A stretch of 35,357 nucleotides of DNA from Gammaproteobacteria bacterium (GTDB lineage Bacteria; Pseudomonadota; Gammaproteobacteria; Steroidobacterales; Woeseiaceae). The notes beneath the pieces were generated by a model. The model was given only the letters and a program-made list of their open reading frames with translations, was not told the DNA's origin and made no database searches. The stretch's first letter is position 1. Each line of letters opens with the position of its first letter. Location: assembly GCA_018699395.1 (NCBI GenBank), contig JABIQN010000013.1, positions 1-35,357 on the forward strand, in the 5' to 3' direction. Shown piece by piece: positions 1 to 8,095 of the stretch. A program made the position numbers and the translations under genes.

Positions 1-720
1 GTCCAACGTCAGGCCGAAGTTCGCAAAAACGGCATCTTGCCGTGGTTGCGCCCTGACGCAAAAAGCCAGGTCACATTCAATTACAAGAACGACAAGCCAA
101 TATCCATTAACGCTGTCGTCTTGTCGTCGCAGCACGCGCCGGAAGTCTCAATGCCTGATTTGCGCGAAGGCATTATGGAAGAAATCATTAAACCGGTCTT
201 GCCTCTGGAGCTCCTGAGCAGTGACACCCAATATCATATCAACCCAACTGGTCGTTTCGAGATCGGTGGTCCAATGGGTGATTGCGGACTGACAGGACGG
301 AAGATTATCGTTGATACTTACGGCGGCTCAGCTCGTCATGGTGGTGGTGCCTTCTCAGGTAAGGACCCATCCAAGGTTGATCGGTCTGCTGCTTACGCCA
401 GCCGTTATGTCGCGAAAAATATCGTTGCCGCCGGTCTCGCCGAACGCTGCGAGATTCAAGTTTCCTATGCTATCGGCGTTGCTGAACCCACATCGATCAG
501 CGTACATAGCTTTGGCACCGGCACTATTTCGGATGCTAGAATGACGGAACTGATTCGCGAGCATTTCGATCTCACACCGTATGGTATTTTGAAGATGCTG
601 GATCTATTGCGGCCAATGTATCGCCAGACAGCCGCCTATGGCCACTTCGGTCGCGAAGACATCGATCTCAGCTGGGAACGAACAGACAAAGCAGAAGCGT
701 TAAAAGCCGCTGCCACATAA
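1..720 (+). CDS. metK: S-adenosylmethionine synthetase, 3' part (5' end outside window)
   Basis: Makes S-adenosylmethionine from methionine and ATP in the cytoplasm. The frame is open from base 1, giving 239 residues beginning [11 protein letters not shown], so roughly the N-terminal 145-150 residues of a ~385-residue enzyme lie upstream of the window. Visible family signatures are [13 protein letters not shown], the glycine-rich loop [19 protein letters not shown] (ATP and phosphate binding) and the C-terminal AAYGHFGRE. The match to the Escherichia coli enzyme as I remember it is close throughout. The stop lies 22 bp before ahcY on the same strand, so the two form an operon for the SAM/SAH cycle. 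Identification is essentially certain. Only the true start is unseen. Confidence 0.98.
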   Translation, partial: VQRQAEVRKNGILPWLRPDAKSQVTFNYKNDKPISINAVVLSSQHAPEVSMPDLREGIMEEIIKPVLPLELLSSDTQYHINPTGRFEIGGPMGDCGLTGRKIIVDTYGGSARHGGGAFSGKDPSKVDRSAAYASRYVAKNIVAAGLAERCEIQVSYAIGVAEPTSISVHSFGTGTISDARMTELIREHFDLTPYGILKMLDLLRPMYRQTAAYGHFGREDIDLSWERTDKAEALKAAAT

Positions 721-742
721 AAAGATTTTTGGAGATATACCT

Positions 743-2056
743 ATGATCAGTGAAGCTCAAACCATTCAACAAAACGATTATAAAGTTGCCGATATGTCCT
801 TAGCTGAATGGGGCCGTAAGGAAATTATGATTGCCGAAACCGAAATGCCAGGACTCATGGCATTGCGCGAAGAATATAAAGGCAAGAATCCTTTGGATGG
901 TGTACGTCTGACCGGTTGTCTGCACATGACGATTCAGACTGCCGTTCTTATCGAGACACTGCGCGAATTGGGAGCCGATATTCGCTGGTCATCCTGTAAC
1001 ATTTTCTCAACGCAAGATCATGCAGCAGCTGCTATTGCAGAGACCGGTGTTCCGGTATTCGCATGGAAAGGCGAATCAGAGGAAGAATACTGGTGGTGCG
1101 TCGAGCAGACCATCAATGGGCCCTATGGCTGGCAGCCAAATATGATTCTTGATGACGGAGGTGACCTCACAATGCGATTGCATGAGAAGTACCCAGAGAT
1201 CATGAAAGGTGTTAAAGGCCTGTCTGAAGAAACGACGACAGGCGTCAAACGCTTGTATGACATGATGAAAGACGGCTCGCTTGCTTGTCCCGCTTTCAAC
1301 GTCAATGATTCCGTAACAAAATCTAAATTCGACAACCTGTACGGTTGCCGAGAGTCACTGGTCGACAGCATCAAGCGTGCGACCGACGTTATGATCGCTG
1401 GTAAGGTTGCAGTCGTCTGCGGTTACGGCGATGTGGGTAAAGGATCTGCCCAGTCTCTAAAGGGTCTTGGCGCGACCGTATGGGTTACAGAAGTCGATCC
1501 TATTTGTGCGTTACAAGCTGCAATGGAAGGCTACCGCGTCGTCAAATTCGACGACATCTGCGATCAAGTCGACATCGTTGTGACAGCAACAGGCAACTAT
1601 CATATCGTTTCTGGCCCGCAGATGGACCGTATGAAAAACCAGGCAATCGTCTGCAATATCGGGCACTTCGATAATGAAATCGATGTTGCCTACCTGAAAC
1701 AATATGAGTGGGAAAACATCAAGCCACAGGTCGACCATATTATTTTTCCTGATGGCAAGAAAATTATCCTGCTCGCGGAAGGTCGTCTCGTAAATCTTGG
1801 TTGTGCGACTGGACACCCAAGTTTCGTCATGTCGAATTCGTTCACCAATCAGGTGCTTGCACAGATAGAGCTCTGGAAAAACGGCGAAAATTATGGGAAA
1901 GAAGTCTATGTGTTACCGAAACATCTCGACGAAAAAGTTGCGCGGTTGCACCTAGATCGCATCGGCGCGAAGATCACTGAACTGTCCGACGAACAAGCAG
2001 ATTACATTGGTGTTAAAAAGTCTGGACCTTACAAGTCAGAGCAGTATCGCTATTAA
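743..2056 (+). CDS. ahcY: S-adenosylhomocysteine hydrolase
   Basis: Splits S-adenosylhomocysteine into adenosine and homocysteine, relieving product inhibition of methyltransferases. The protein has 437 residues, normal for bacterial SahH. The substrate domain carries [18 protein letters not shown] and [16 protein letters not shown]. The NAD-binding Rossmann part carries [16 protein letters not shown] with its GxGxxG turn. The C-terminus ends in the family's lysine and tyrosine (KSEQYRY), which reach into the neighbouring subunit's NAD site. The start is ATG with GGAG at 730-733. It follows metK by 22 bp, too short for a SAH riboswitch, so expression is probably by read-through from metK. No metF follows, unlike many proteobacteria. 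Confidence 0.98.
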   Translation: MISEAQTIQQNDYKVADMSLAEWGRKEIMIAETEMPGLMALREEYKGKNPLDGVRLTGCLHMTIQTAVLIETLRELGADIRWSSCNIFSTQDHAAAAIAETGVPVFAWKGESEEEYWWCVEQTINGPYGWQPNMILDDGGDLTMRLHEKYPEIMKGVKGLSEETTTGVKRLYDMMKDGSLACPAFNVNDSVTKSKFDNLYGCRESLVDSIKRATDVMIAGKVAVVCGYGDVGKGSAQSLKGLGATVWVTEVDPICALQAAMEGYRVVKFDDICDQVDIVVTATGNYHIVSGPQMDRMKNQAIVCNIGHFDNEIDVAYLKQYEWENIKPQVDHIIFPDGKKIILLAEGRLVNLGCATGHPSFVMSNSFTNQVLAQIELWKNGENYGKEVYVLPKHLDEKVARLHLDRIGAKITELSDEQADYIGVKKSGPYKSEQYRY

Positions 2057-2058
2057 GG

Positions 2059-2250
2059 AAAGAGTGTATCCCGGCAAGCAAAGATGCCACTGACAGAGAT
2101 TCGATTCAGGTGTTTTACCTGGCCGACTCGCATTTGTTCGCCAATTCCTCAGGTGAACTTCGAAGCACTGTCACTGCGGATTCACTGCAACAGATTCTTG
2201 ACCGCTATAGCGCCAGTGATTGGCGCGTATCTCGCGCGCTGATGAGTTGA
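2059..2250 (+). pseudogene. Decayed N-terminal fragment of a CpdA/Icc-like cyclic-nucleotide phosphodiesterase
   Basis: Between ahcY and hemL a frame reads DSIQVFYLADSHLFANSSG from 2098 and then a T-x-D-S-L-Q-Q-I-L pattern, ending at TGA 2248-2250. This follows the first 45-50 residues of CpdA (3',5'-cAMP phosphodiesterase), whose first metal motif is D-(T/S)-H-L-F followed by a G-x-L and a (D/E)-S-(L/Y)-Q segment. The other metallophosphoesterase motifs (GD..., GNH(D/E), H-x-H) are missing because the frame stops. There is no ATG in frame; the first GTG is at 2110. The similarity is judged by eye. I infer a truncated remnant, not a working enzyme. The hairpin GCGCCA/TGGCGC at 2210-2226 lies inside it. 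Confidence 0.55.
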
Positions 2251-2276
2251 GTGAGCTACCCACAATCCGGTAGGAT
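2247..2276 (+). promoter_or_regulatory. Candidate sigma-70 promoter for hemL
   Basis: TTGAGT (2247-2252), an 18-bp spacer and TAGGAT (2271-2276), followed directly by a GCGC discriminator. The start of transcription would be near 2283, just before the ribosome site GGGAGGAG at 2289-2296. Judged by eye only. Confidence 0.4.
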
Positions 2277-2299
2277 GCGCCCCCCTCGGGAGGAGATTA

Positions 2300-3568
2300 A
2301 TGAGTCTATTTAGTAATGCCCAAGCAGTCATCGCCGGAGGCGTTAATTCGCCGGTTCGTGCATTCAACGGCGTCGGCGGTGATCCGATATTTATTTGTAG
2401 CGCCGCTGGTGCGTACCTCGAGAGCGAAGACGGTCGTCGATTTATCGATTACGTCGGCTCGTGGGGACCCATGATCCTAGGTCACAGTCATCCAGACGTG
2501 ATCGCAGCCGTTATTGAAACAGCAAAACGAGGTTTAAGTTTCGGTGCACCCTGCGTGCTCGAAACTCGTATCGCTGAAAAAATCTGTGAACTTGTGCCTT
2601 CAATAGACAAGGTCCGTATGGTCAGCTCTGGTACTGAAGCAACGATGAGCGCTATCAGACTCGCGCGAGGGCATACTGGACGAGAAAAAATCATCAAGTT
2701 TGAAGGCTGCTATCACGGTCACTCGGACTCGCTATTAATCAAAGCTGGATCCGGTGCACTTACGCTCGGCATTCCAAGCTCGCCAGGTGTTCCAGCTAGC
2801 CTGGCAGAGCACACTATCACTCTGCCATTTAACGATATCGGCGCTCTTGGAGCGGTATTCGGAGAGATTGGAGAGCAAATCGCCTGCGTAATAGTTGAGC
2901 CTGTAGCTGGTAATATGAATATGGTTCCGCCCATTGCCGGCTTCCACGATGATTTGCGTGAACTCTGCACATCATCCGGAACTGTTCTGATTTTTGACGA
3001 AGTCATGACAGGTTTTCGGGTCGCCAAAGGCGGTGCCCAGTCAACACTCGGAATAACACCAGATCTAACAACACTCGGCAAGATCGTCGGCGGAGGCATG
3101 CCAGCGGCAGCCTTTGGTGGACGCGCTGACATCATGGCAAGCCTTGCCCCAGATGGACCGGTTTATCAGGCAGGAACGTTATCAGGCAACCCGGTAGCTA
3201 TGGCTGCGGGATTAGCAACATTGGAGGCGATAGACCAGGACGGATTCTATGAATCTCTTAGTGCGAAGACGAAGCAGTTGGTCGATGGCCTTGCTTCGGC
3301 TGCGTCAGAAACTGGCATTTCAATGGCGACGGAGTGCGAGGGCGGCATGTTTGGGCTGGTCTTTACCGATGCTCCATCAGTTCGTACTTTCGATCAGGTC
3401 GCCGCCGCTGATATTAAACGATTCAAGAAGTTCTTCCATGGCATGTTGAATGAAGGCGTGTACCTGGCTCCTTCTGCATTTGAAGCGGGCTTCGTTTCGG
3501 CCGCACATGGTGACGAAGAGATCAATACGACGATTGCAGCCGCGCGAAAAGTATTTCCCTTGATATAA
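2300..3568 (+). CDS. hemL: Glutamate-1-semialdehyde 2,1-aminomutase
   Basis: PLP enzyme of the C5 route to 5-aminolevulinate, the first committed tetrapyrrole precursor. The protein has 422 residues, the usual length. Motifs seen are [10 protein letters not shown] at residues 13-22, [15 protein letters not shown] (109-123, PLP phosphate), the [10 protein letters not shown] stretch (231-240) with the aspartate that contacts the PLP ring nitrogen, and the Schiff-base lysine Lys261 in [18 protein letters not shown]. The start ATG has a strong Shine-Dalgarno (GGGAGGAG, 4 nt away). It stands alone, with its own candidate promoter just upstream, and converges on the broken LON-domain gene 30 bp downstream. 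The tetrapyrrole supply may also feed B12 for the NrdJ reductase in this window, but nothing in the sequence ties the two. Confidence 0.97.
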   Translation: MSLFSNAQAVIAGGVNSPVRAFNGVGGDPIFICSAAGAYLESEDGRRFIDYVGSWGPMILGHSHPDVIAAVIETAKRGLSFGAPCVLETRIAEKICELVPSIDKVRMVSSGTEATMSAIRLARGHTGREKIIKFEGCYHGHSDSLLIKAGSGALTLGIPSSPGVPASLAEHTITLPFNDIGALGAVFGEIGEQIACVIVEPVAGNMNMVPPIAGFHDDLRELCTSSGTVLIFDEVMTGFRVAKGGAQSTLGITPDLTTLGKIVGGGMPAAAFGGRADIMASLAPDGPVYQAGTLSGNPVAMAAGLATLEAIDQDGFYESLSAKTKQLVDGLASAASETGISMATECEGGMFGLVFTDAPSVRTFDQVAAADIKRFKKFFHGMLNEGVYLAPSAFEAGFVSAAHGDEEINTTIAAARKVFPLI

Positions 3569-3598
3569 CTTAATTAAGGGCGGTGCCTCGAATCTTAC

Positions 3599-4182
3599 TC
3601 AGTGATTAGCAGGTCCGCGAATAGAATCCAGCAGTTCGACAACGAAATTTAGTCTTGCGATGGTATCGCTATCCTCAAGACTCGTTTGCTTTTGGTGGAG
3701 GTCAATTGGCAGTATTTCAAGAAAACGATAGGAAACCCAAACCGCATCGTTATAGCGGTTATCTTGCCCTTCATACAATCGACCAAGCTCTTCCAGCACA
3801 TTCGCGAGCATTTTGGTAAGAGCTCGAATTCGGGCGGTAGCACAAATGATCTCTCCGCTTCGATTAGCTCGATCTCACCAACATTTAATCCGTTTTTTTG
3901 GTGCTCGCTCGAGATTAGCCGAAATCGCTGGCCGCCTTTAGCGGTGACGCCAAGTAGCCCATCACTGCCTTGATAAAAATCGGTGATCTTCGCCAGTGTG
4001 CCAACTTTGTACATCGACGCTTGGCTAGCGTCATGGGTATGTCGAATCAGTAAGGCACCAAACGACTCATCCGATTTCATACACTCACTCACCATATCGA
4101 TATAACGGGATTCGAAAATCCGCAGTGGCAGCGGGCCGTCAGGAAACAGCACTGCATTGAGAGGGAATATGGGTATGCGCAC
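3599..4182 (-). pseudogene. LON substrate-binding (N-terminal-like) domain protein, frameshifted
   Basis: Two overlapping minus-strand frames together make one protein of about 194 residues. The N-terminal frame reads from GTG 4182 (RIPIFPLNAVLFPDGPLPL...FESRYIDMV) and is the stand-alone LON substrate-binding domain found beside mpl or other genes in many proteobacteria. Its C-terminal half continues in another frame from 3811 (MLANVLEELGRLYEGQDNR... to the stop at 3599). The join is at the A4 run (plus-strand T run 3811-3814): one more A restores ...LLPKMLANVLEELGRLYE. Without it the first frame runs on as unrelated sequence to a stop at 3649. The start has no good ribosome site and lies 21 bp after mpl, whose stop codon is in frame upstream, which fixes the start region. 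It is either a real mutation or a homopolymer sequencing error. Function in the family is not firmly known. Confidence 0.85.
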
Positions 4183-4203
4183 TTGTTTAAGTATATGTGT
4201 AGA

Positions 4204-5574
4204 TCAAGAGCCGTGCATTCTCTGCAATAGAGCGGTCAATGCTTGCCTAGCTGATCCGAAGCCACCGTTACTCATAAACACGATCTGATCGCCGCCCAAT
4301 ACTTTCTTGGACATGTCATTGACCAGCTGGTCATAATCAGTGTGCATCAGCAACTTGCTGCCCAAAGACTCGAGCGACGCGTCAAAATCTTCGGCCATAT
4401 CATCCGGTCGATACATCCAGATCAGGTCCGCGTCTTTAAGCGAATTCGCCAAAGCATCATTGTGCACGCCAAGCTTCATAGTATTTGATCGTGGCTCGAT
4501 GGCCACCACAACTCGATGGCCTGGGTAGCGACGTCGCATCGACGCGATCGTCGTTTTGATCGCTGTGGGGTGGTGCGCGAAATCATCGTAGATAGCAATA
4601 TCAGTGATCGTCGCGGTGCGCTCCATTCGTCGCTTAACGCCTTCAAAGCGCGATAATGCGTCAACCGCATGCTCGAATTCTACGCCAACGGATACGGCCG
4701 CCGCGACCGCCGCCATCGCGTTTCCAAGGTTGTGATAGCCGCCCATTTGCCAGTGTGTTTCAGCTTCTGCGCCAGTTGGGCTTCGCATGCCGATATGTCG
4801 CTCTACTTTGTCGACGAATCTTGCGGCCCAATCGGTGTCATTCCGGGTCCCGAATGTTTGCACCGGCGTCCAGCATCCCATATTGAATAAACTCTGTAAA
4901 TTTTCATCAGCGCCATTGTTAATAATGTTGCCGTCTGCTGGCACCATGCGCAGCAATTGATGGAACTGCCACAGGATCGCATCCATGTCCTTGTAGATAT
5001 CCGCGTGATCGAACTCAAGATTATTAAGAATCAAAGTTTGCGGTCTGTAATGAACAAACTTCGCGCGTTTATCGAAGAACGCTGTATCGTACTCATCAGC
5101 TTCGACGACGAAAAATTGGGATTTTCCGAAGCGGGCTGAAGTGCCGAAGTTTATCGGAATGCCGCCGATCAGGAATCCGGGTTCAAGACCGGCATCTTCC
5201 AGCATCCAAGCAAGCATACTGGCGGTTGTTGTCTTTCCGTGCGTACCGGCAACCGCGATTACATGGCGGTCATGAAGAACGTTCTCCGCGAGCCACTCGG
5301 GTCCCGATGTATAGCGATGCTTGTTATTCAGCATCGCCTCAACAACATCGACTCCACGACTCATCACATTACCGACGACAACGCGATCAGGGTCAATCGA
5401 CAGCTGATCAGCGCCAACACCTTTGTGAATATCGATGCCGAGTTCCTTGAGCTGTGTGCTCATCGGCGGGTAAACGTTGCGATCGCAGCCCGTAACCTTA
5501 TGCCCTGCAGCACGTGCAAGCGCAGCGACTCCGCCCATGAATGTTCCGCAAATTCCAAGTATATGTATATGCAT
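4204..5574 (-). CDS. mpl: UDP-N-acetylmuramate:L-Ala-gamma-D-Glu-meso-DAP ligase (Mpl)
   Basis: ATP-dependent ligase that joins recycled murein tripeptide to UDP-MurNAc, feeding peptidoglycan precursors back into synthesis. The protein has 456 residues, the usual Mpl length. The N-terminal domain starts HIHILGICGTFMGGVAALA, a hallmark that separates Mpl from MurC. The ATP loop GTHGKTT is at residues 110-116. The central EADEYDTAFFDKRAKF and LNNLEFDHADIY motifs, and the C-terminal YDDFAHHPTAIK and EPRSNTMK motifs, are intact. The start is ATG 5574, 6 bp after the upstream membrane-protein gene, so they are co-transcribed. The LON-domain gene follows 21 bp downstream. Confidence 0.96.
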   Translation of the reverse strand: MHIHILGICGTFMGGVAALARAAGHKVTGCDRNVYPPMSTQLKELGIDIHKGVGADQLSIDPDRVVVGNVMSRGVDVVEAMLNNKHRYTSGPEWLAENVLHDRHVIAVAGTHGKTTTASMLAWMLEDAGLEPGFLIGGIPINFGTSARFGKSQFFVVEADEYDTAFFDKRAKFVHYRPQTLILNNLEFDHADIYKDMDAILWQFHQLLRMVPADGNIINNGADENLQSLFNMGCWTPVQTFGTRNDTDWAARFVDKVERHIGMRSPTGAEAETHWQMGGYHNLGNAMAAVAAAVSVGVEFEHAVDALSRFEGVKRRMERTATITDIAIYDDFAHHPTAIKTTIASMRRRYPGHRVVVAIEPRSNTMKLGVHNDALANSLKDADLIWMYRPDDMAEDFDASLESLGSKLLMHTDYDQLVNDMSKKVLGGDQIVFMSNGGFGSARQALTALLQRMHGS

Positions 5575-5580
5575 GCTGCC

Positions 5581-6108
5581 CTATGCCACCGATCCAAACA
5601 TTGGGTTCAGATAAGCGAACAACTGCAGCTGCACGAAAAGCACTGCAATTGCGATCAGAAAGCCGAATACCCATTGCCGATCAATTGTGCGGGAAATAAT
5701 ATGTCCTTCCACAGGAATCGACCACAACCAGATAATTTGCATCGCTAGCCCGGTCGCGTCACTAGTCAGAACCGCAGGTAAGGCGACCTGAACCAGAAGT
5801 AAGATAATGCTGAATATCACGCTGCAACCAAGAATCGCGGTAAAGCAGCGGATGATCCGTTCGCTCCGCCCAAACGAATTGATAATAAGCGCATATATCG
5901 CCAGTCCGGCTATGGCCAGTATCAAGTCGAACAAGAGACCTTCTCTCTGATTGGTTTCTATAACCACAGAAGCAACAATACCGAACAGACACCAGAAGGC
6001 AGATACCATTAGTAATAAGATGGGCGAATGTGGAATGCCGCCCGGACCTTTGCGGAAGAAGATTATCTCGATGAACACTTTGAATAGAGTTAACACACCA
6101 TCGATCAT
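5581..6108 (-). CDS. Predicted membrane protein, five or so transmembrane helices
   Basis: 175 residues, not recognised beyond being an integral inner-membrane protein. Hydrophobic segments lie roughly at residues 28-50 (SPILLLMVSAFWCLFGIVASVV), 60-78, 88-110 (CFTAILGCSVIFSIILLLVQVA), 118-135 and 148-168, with a short loop RSERIIRC between the second and third. The layout resembles Yip1-type small membrane proteins, but I cannot assign a family. It is first in a minus-strand unit with mpl, 6 bp apart, which suggests an envelope role. The start ATG 6108 has GGAGG 10 nt upstream. A better spaced ATG at 6113 opens only a two-codon frame (ATG CGA TGA) that overlaps this start. Confidence 0.8.
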   Translation of the reverse strand: MIDGVLTLFKVFIEIIFFRKGPGGIPHSPILLLMVSAFWCLFGIVASVVIETNQREGLLFDLILAIAGLAIYALIINSFGRSERIIRCFTAILGCSVIFSIILLLVQVALPAVLTSDATGLAMQIIWLWSIPVEGHIISRTIDRQWVFGFLIAIAVLFVQLQLFAYLNPMFGSVA

Positions 6109-6151
6109 CGCATGTTAACCTCCAATTCTAAATCCTGAATGCGCCCCTCTT

Positions 6152-7225
6152 ATGCCTGAATACCAGTTTGTCGACCATCCCGACAACATCAGCCAAAACA
6201 TTATCGGACACGAACAACTCGGCGTCGATACAGAGTTCATGCGGGAAAAAACCTATTTCGCGCAGCTTTGCCTAGTGCAGATATCGACCCGCGATAGTAT
6301 TTTCTGCGTTGATCCGCTAGTCAAAAACAGCCAGACCGAATTCTGGAAGCAGCTGCTCTCGAGCAGCTGGGTCGTACATTCCGCGCGGCAAGATATTGAG
6401 GTCGTCTCCCAAACGGTTGATGCGATGCCGAGTAAAATATTCGACACCCAAATAGCAGCAGGACTCATCGGCATGCCAGCACAAGTGGGGTATGCAGGGC
6501 TGGTCAAAGAACTGTTTGATGTCACCATGGCCAAATCACATACGCGCGCCGACTGGACGCGACGACCTCTTGCTGAGGCCGTGTTGGATTATGCCGCCGA
6601 GGACGTCGAGTATTTACTTCCGGCGGCGGACATCTTGTCGGAAAAGCTCGATCAAAAAGGACGACTGGATTGGGCGCATCAGGATTCCGCACTATTACTC
6701 AACCCAGCGCTATATGACATTTCTGGCGAAACTGCGATCGGCCGTCTGAAAGGTGCCCGAAATTTTCACGGTGCTAAACGTGCAGTCGCTGTGCGTCTCG
6801 CCATCTGGCGAGAAGAAGAAGCTATCCGCCGCAATCGTCCGCGACAATGGATTGTCCGTGACAACGTACTGCTCGATATAGCGTACAAGTCACCCGCCTC
6901 CGAAAAACAGCTTTCCGAAATCGAAGGCGTGCCACCCAAGCTCCTGACTCACTTCGGCAAGCAACTCATCGATATCGTTGCCGCATCAAACGACTCCGAC
7001 AACAACTATCAACCACCGCGACCGCCTGACGAAAATCAAAAAGCGCTTTTGAAGGAAATGCAGTCAACGGTTGCAGAGTGCGCGAAAGACCTAGGACTGG
7101 CCACAGAAACAGTCGCATCAAAACGCGAACTATCGTCAGTAATCATCTCGGGAAATCGAGACACAAGAGTCTTTAATGGCTGGCGACGGGAATTAATCGG
7201 AAAGCGATTACTGCAAATGTTCTAA
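6152..7225 (+). CDS. rnd: Ribonuclease D
   Basis: 3'-to-5' exoribonuclease of the DEDDy class that trims tRNA and other RNA 3' ends. The protein has 357 residues (usual about 370). Exo I is VDTEFMRE with Asp26 and Glu28. Exo II is the VVHSARQDIEVV segment with its aspartate. Exo III is YAAEDVEYLL with Tyr and Asp. The HRDC domain follows (ARNFHGAKRAVAVRLAIWREEEA... to about residue 285), and a C-terminal helical part completes the protein. The start ATG 6152 has no clear Shine-Dalgarno. It is divergent from the membrane protein-mpl unit, with 43 bp between starts, and converges with adk. Confidence 0.96.
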   Translation: MPEYQFVDHPDNISQNIIGHEQLGVDTEFMREKTYFAQLCLVQISTRDSIFCVDPLVKNSQTEFWKQLLSSSWVVHSARQDIEVVSQTVDAMPSKIFDTQIAAGLIGMPAQVGYAGLVKELFDVTMAKSHTRADWTRRPLAEAVLDYAAEDVEYLLPAADILSEKLDQKGRLDWAHQDSALLLNPALYDISGETAIGRLKGARNFHGAKRAVAVRLAIWREEEAIRRNRPRQWIVRDNVLLDIAYKSPASEKQLSEIEGVPPKLLTHFGKQLIDIVAASNDSDNNYQPPRPPDENQKALLKEMQSTVAECAKDLGLATETVASKRELSSVIISGNRDTRVFNGWRRELIGKRLLQMF

Positions 7226-7244
7226 ACCAAAACGCGGGACACAG

Positions 7245-7303
7245 TGTGGTAATAGGTCGCGACTGCATGTCAGGCTAAAAGAGCGACCTTAGTAAGTACC
7301 ACA
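7245..7303. repeat. Long imperfect inverted repeat between convergent rnd and adk
   Basis: TGTGGTA (7245-7251) pairs with TACCACA (7297-7303), and GGTCGC (7255-7260) with GCGACC (7283-7288). The two stems are separated by short unpaired bases (3 on one side, 8 on the other), with a 22-nt loop. There is no T-run, so it is not a classic terminator. It could halt or stabilise both convergent transcripts. Confidence 0.6.
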
Positions 7304-7319
7304 TCGCACCCCTTCCGGA

Positions 7320-7961
7320 CTAGACCAGCGCTCCAGTCAGCCGTTCGTAAACTTCGTCGATAGAGCCTTCCGCATCTATCGTAACCAGCTTCTGGCGATC
7401 TCGATAGAAATTGATCAGTGGTTCCGTATTTTTGCGATAAACATATAGACGGTTGCCGATCGTGTCTTCATTGTCATCTTCGCGATGAACCAATTGGCCG
7501 CCAGCATTCGTACACTCATCCAGCTCTTCTTGTGATGAGAAATAGACGTTCAGAAGCTTTCCCGTTATGGAGCAGGTTCTGCGGCCTGTTAAGCGCTTCA
7601 TAAGAATATCGAAATCGATGTTCATCAAAACTGCCGTGTCGAGCGGCGTGCCCATTTGATCCAGCAAATTTTCCAGATCAAGAGATTGTTGTTTCGTGCG
7701 CGGGAAGCCGTCGAGGATGAAGCCGTTCTCGGCATCCACTTTTACGAGTCGTTCACTGATGATCCCGAGGACGACTTCATCCGGGACCAGATTACCGACA
7801 TCCATGAGGGCTTTTGCCTTGAGACCAAAGCGCGTGCCGTTGACCACTGCTTCACGCAGCATATCGCCTGTTGAAATCTGCGGAATATTTCTATCCGCCA
7901 TTAATTTTTTAGCCTGAGTACCTTTGCCCGATCCGGGCGCGCCCAGCAGTACGATTCGCAT
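7320..7961 (-). CDS. adk: Adenylate kinase
   Basis: Interconverts ATP + AMP and 2 ADP in the cytoplasm. The protein has 213 residues, the long form with a LID domain. The P-loop GAPGSGKGT is at residues 7-15, the AMP site includes STGDMLR and LDGFPRT, and the LID spans about residues 123-165. Odd point: of the four LID positions that bind zinc in many adenylate kinases, only two are cysteine here (Cys130 and Cys150), while the other two are Thr133 and Ala153, so a normal zinc site is unlikely. ATG 7961 has a weak AAGAGA ribosome site. It is divergent from the PPi-dependent phosphofructokinase gene, with 134 bp between the starts. Confidence 0.97.
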   Translation of the reverse strand: MRIVLLGAPGSGKGTQAKKLMADRNIPQISTGDMLREAVVNGTRFGLKAKALMDVGNLVPDEVVLGIISERLVKVDAENGFILDGFPRTKQQSLDLENLLDQMGTPLDTAVLMNIDFDILMKRLTGRRTCSITGKLLNVYFSSQEELDECTNAGGQLVHREDDNEDTIGNRLYVYRKNTEPLINFYRDRQKLVTIDAEGSIDEVYERLTGALV

Positions 7962-8095
7962 CTTTGGATTCTCTTATTTATTTGACGTTTTGCCAGTCGT
8001 TGACTGAGACAAAGTACGCTACCGAGAAAGGACATTGGGGTCAATGCGAGGTATCATCTCATGCCTTAATTAAATGCAATGGGGAATCGAACACA

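Noticed and set aside
721-742. SAH riboswitch before ahcY
   Set aside because: Only 22 bp separate metK and ahcY, too short for the fold.
2210-2226. Hairpin GCGCCA/TGGCGC after ahcY as a terminator
   Set aside because: No T-run follows; it is part of the cpdA-like remnant.
2719-3135. A 138-codon minus-strand frame opposite hemL
   Set aside because: Antisense shadow of a fully conserved enzyme, low-complexity composition.
3649-3808. End of the LON N-terminal frame as a real C-terminus
   Set aside because: The residues after the A run lack LON-domain similarity, while the other frame continues the domain.
5239-5748. A 169-codon plus-strand frame opposite mpl
   Set aside because: It lies antisense to a clear Mpl coding region and has no recognisable motifs.
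7964-8095. N-terminal extension of the phosphofructokinase frame
   Set aside because: The extra 44 residues have no family similarity and run almost into adk; ATG 8096 has a ribosome site and begins the family sequence.
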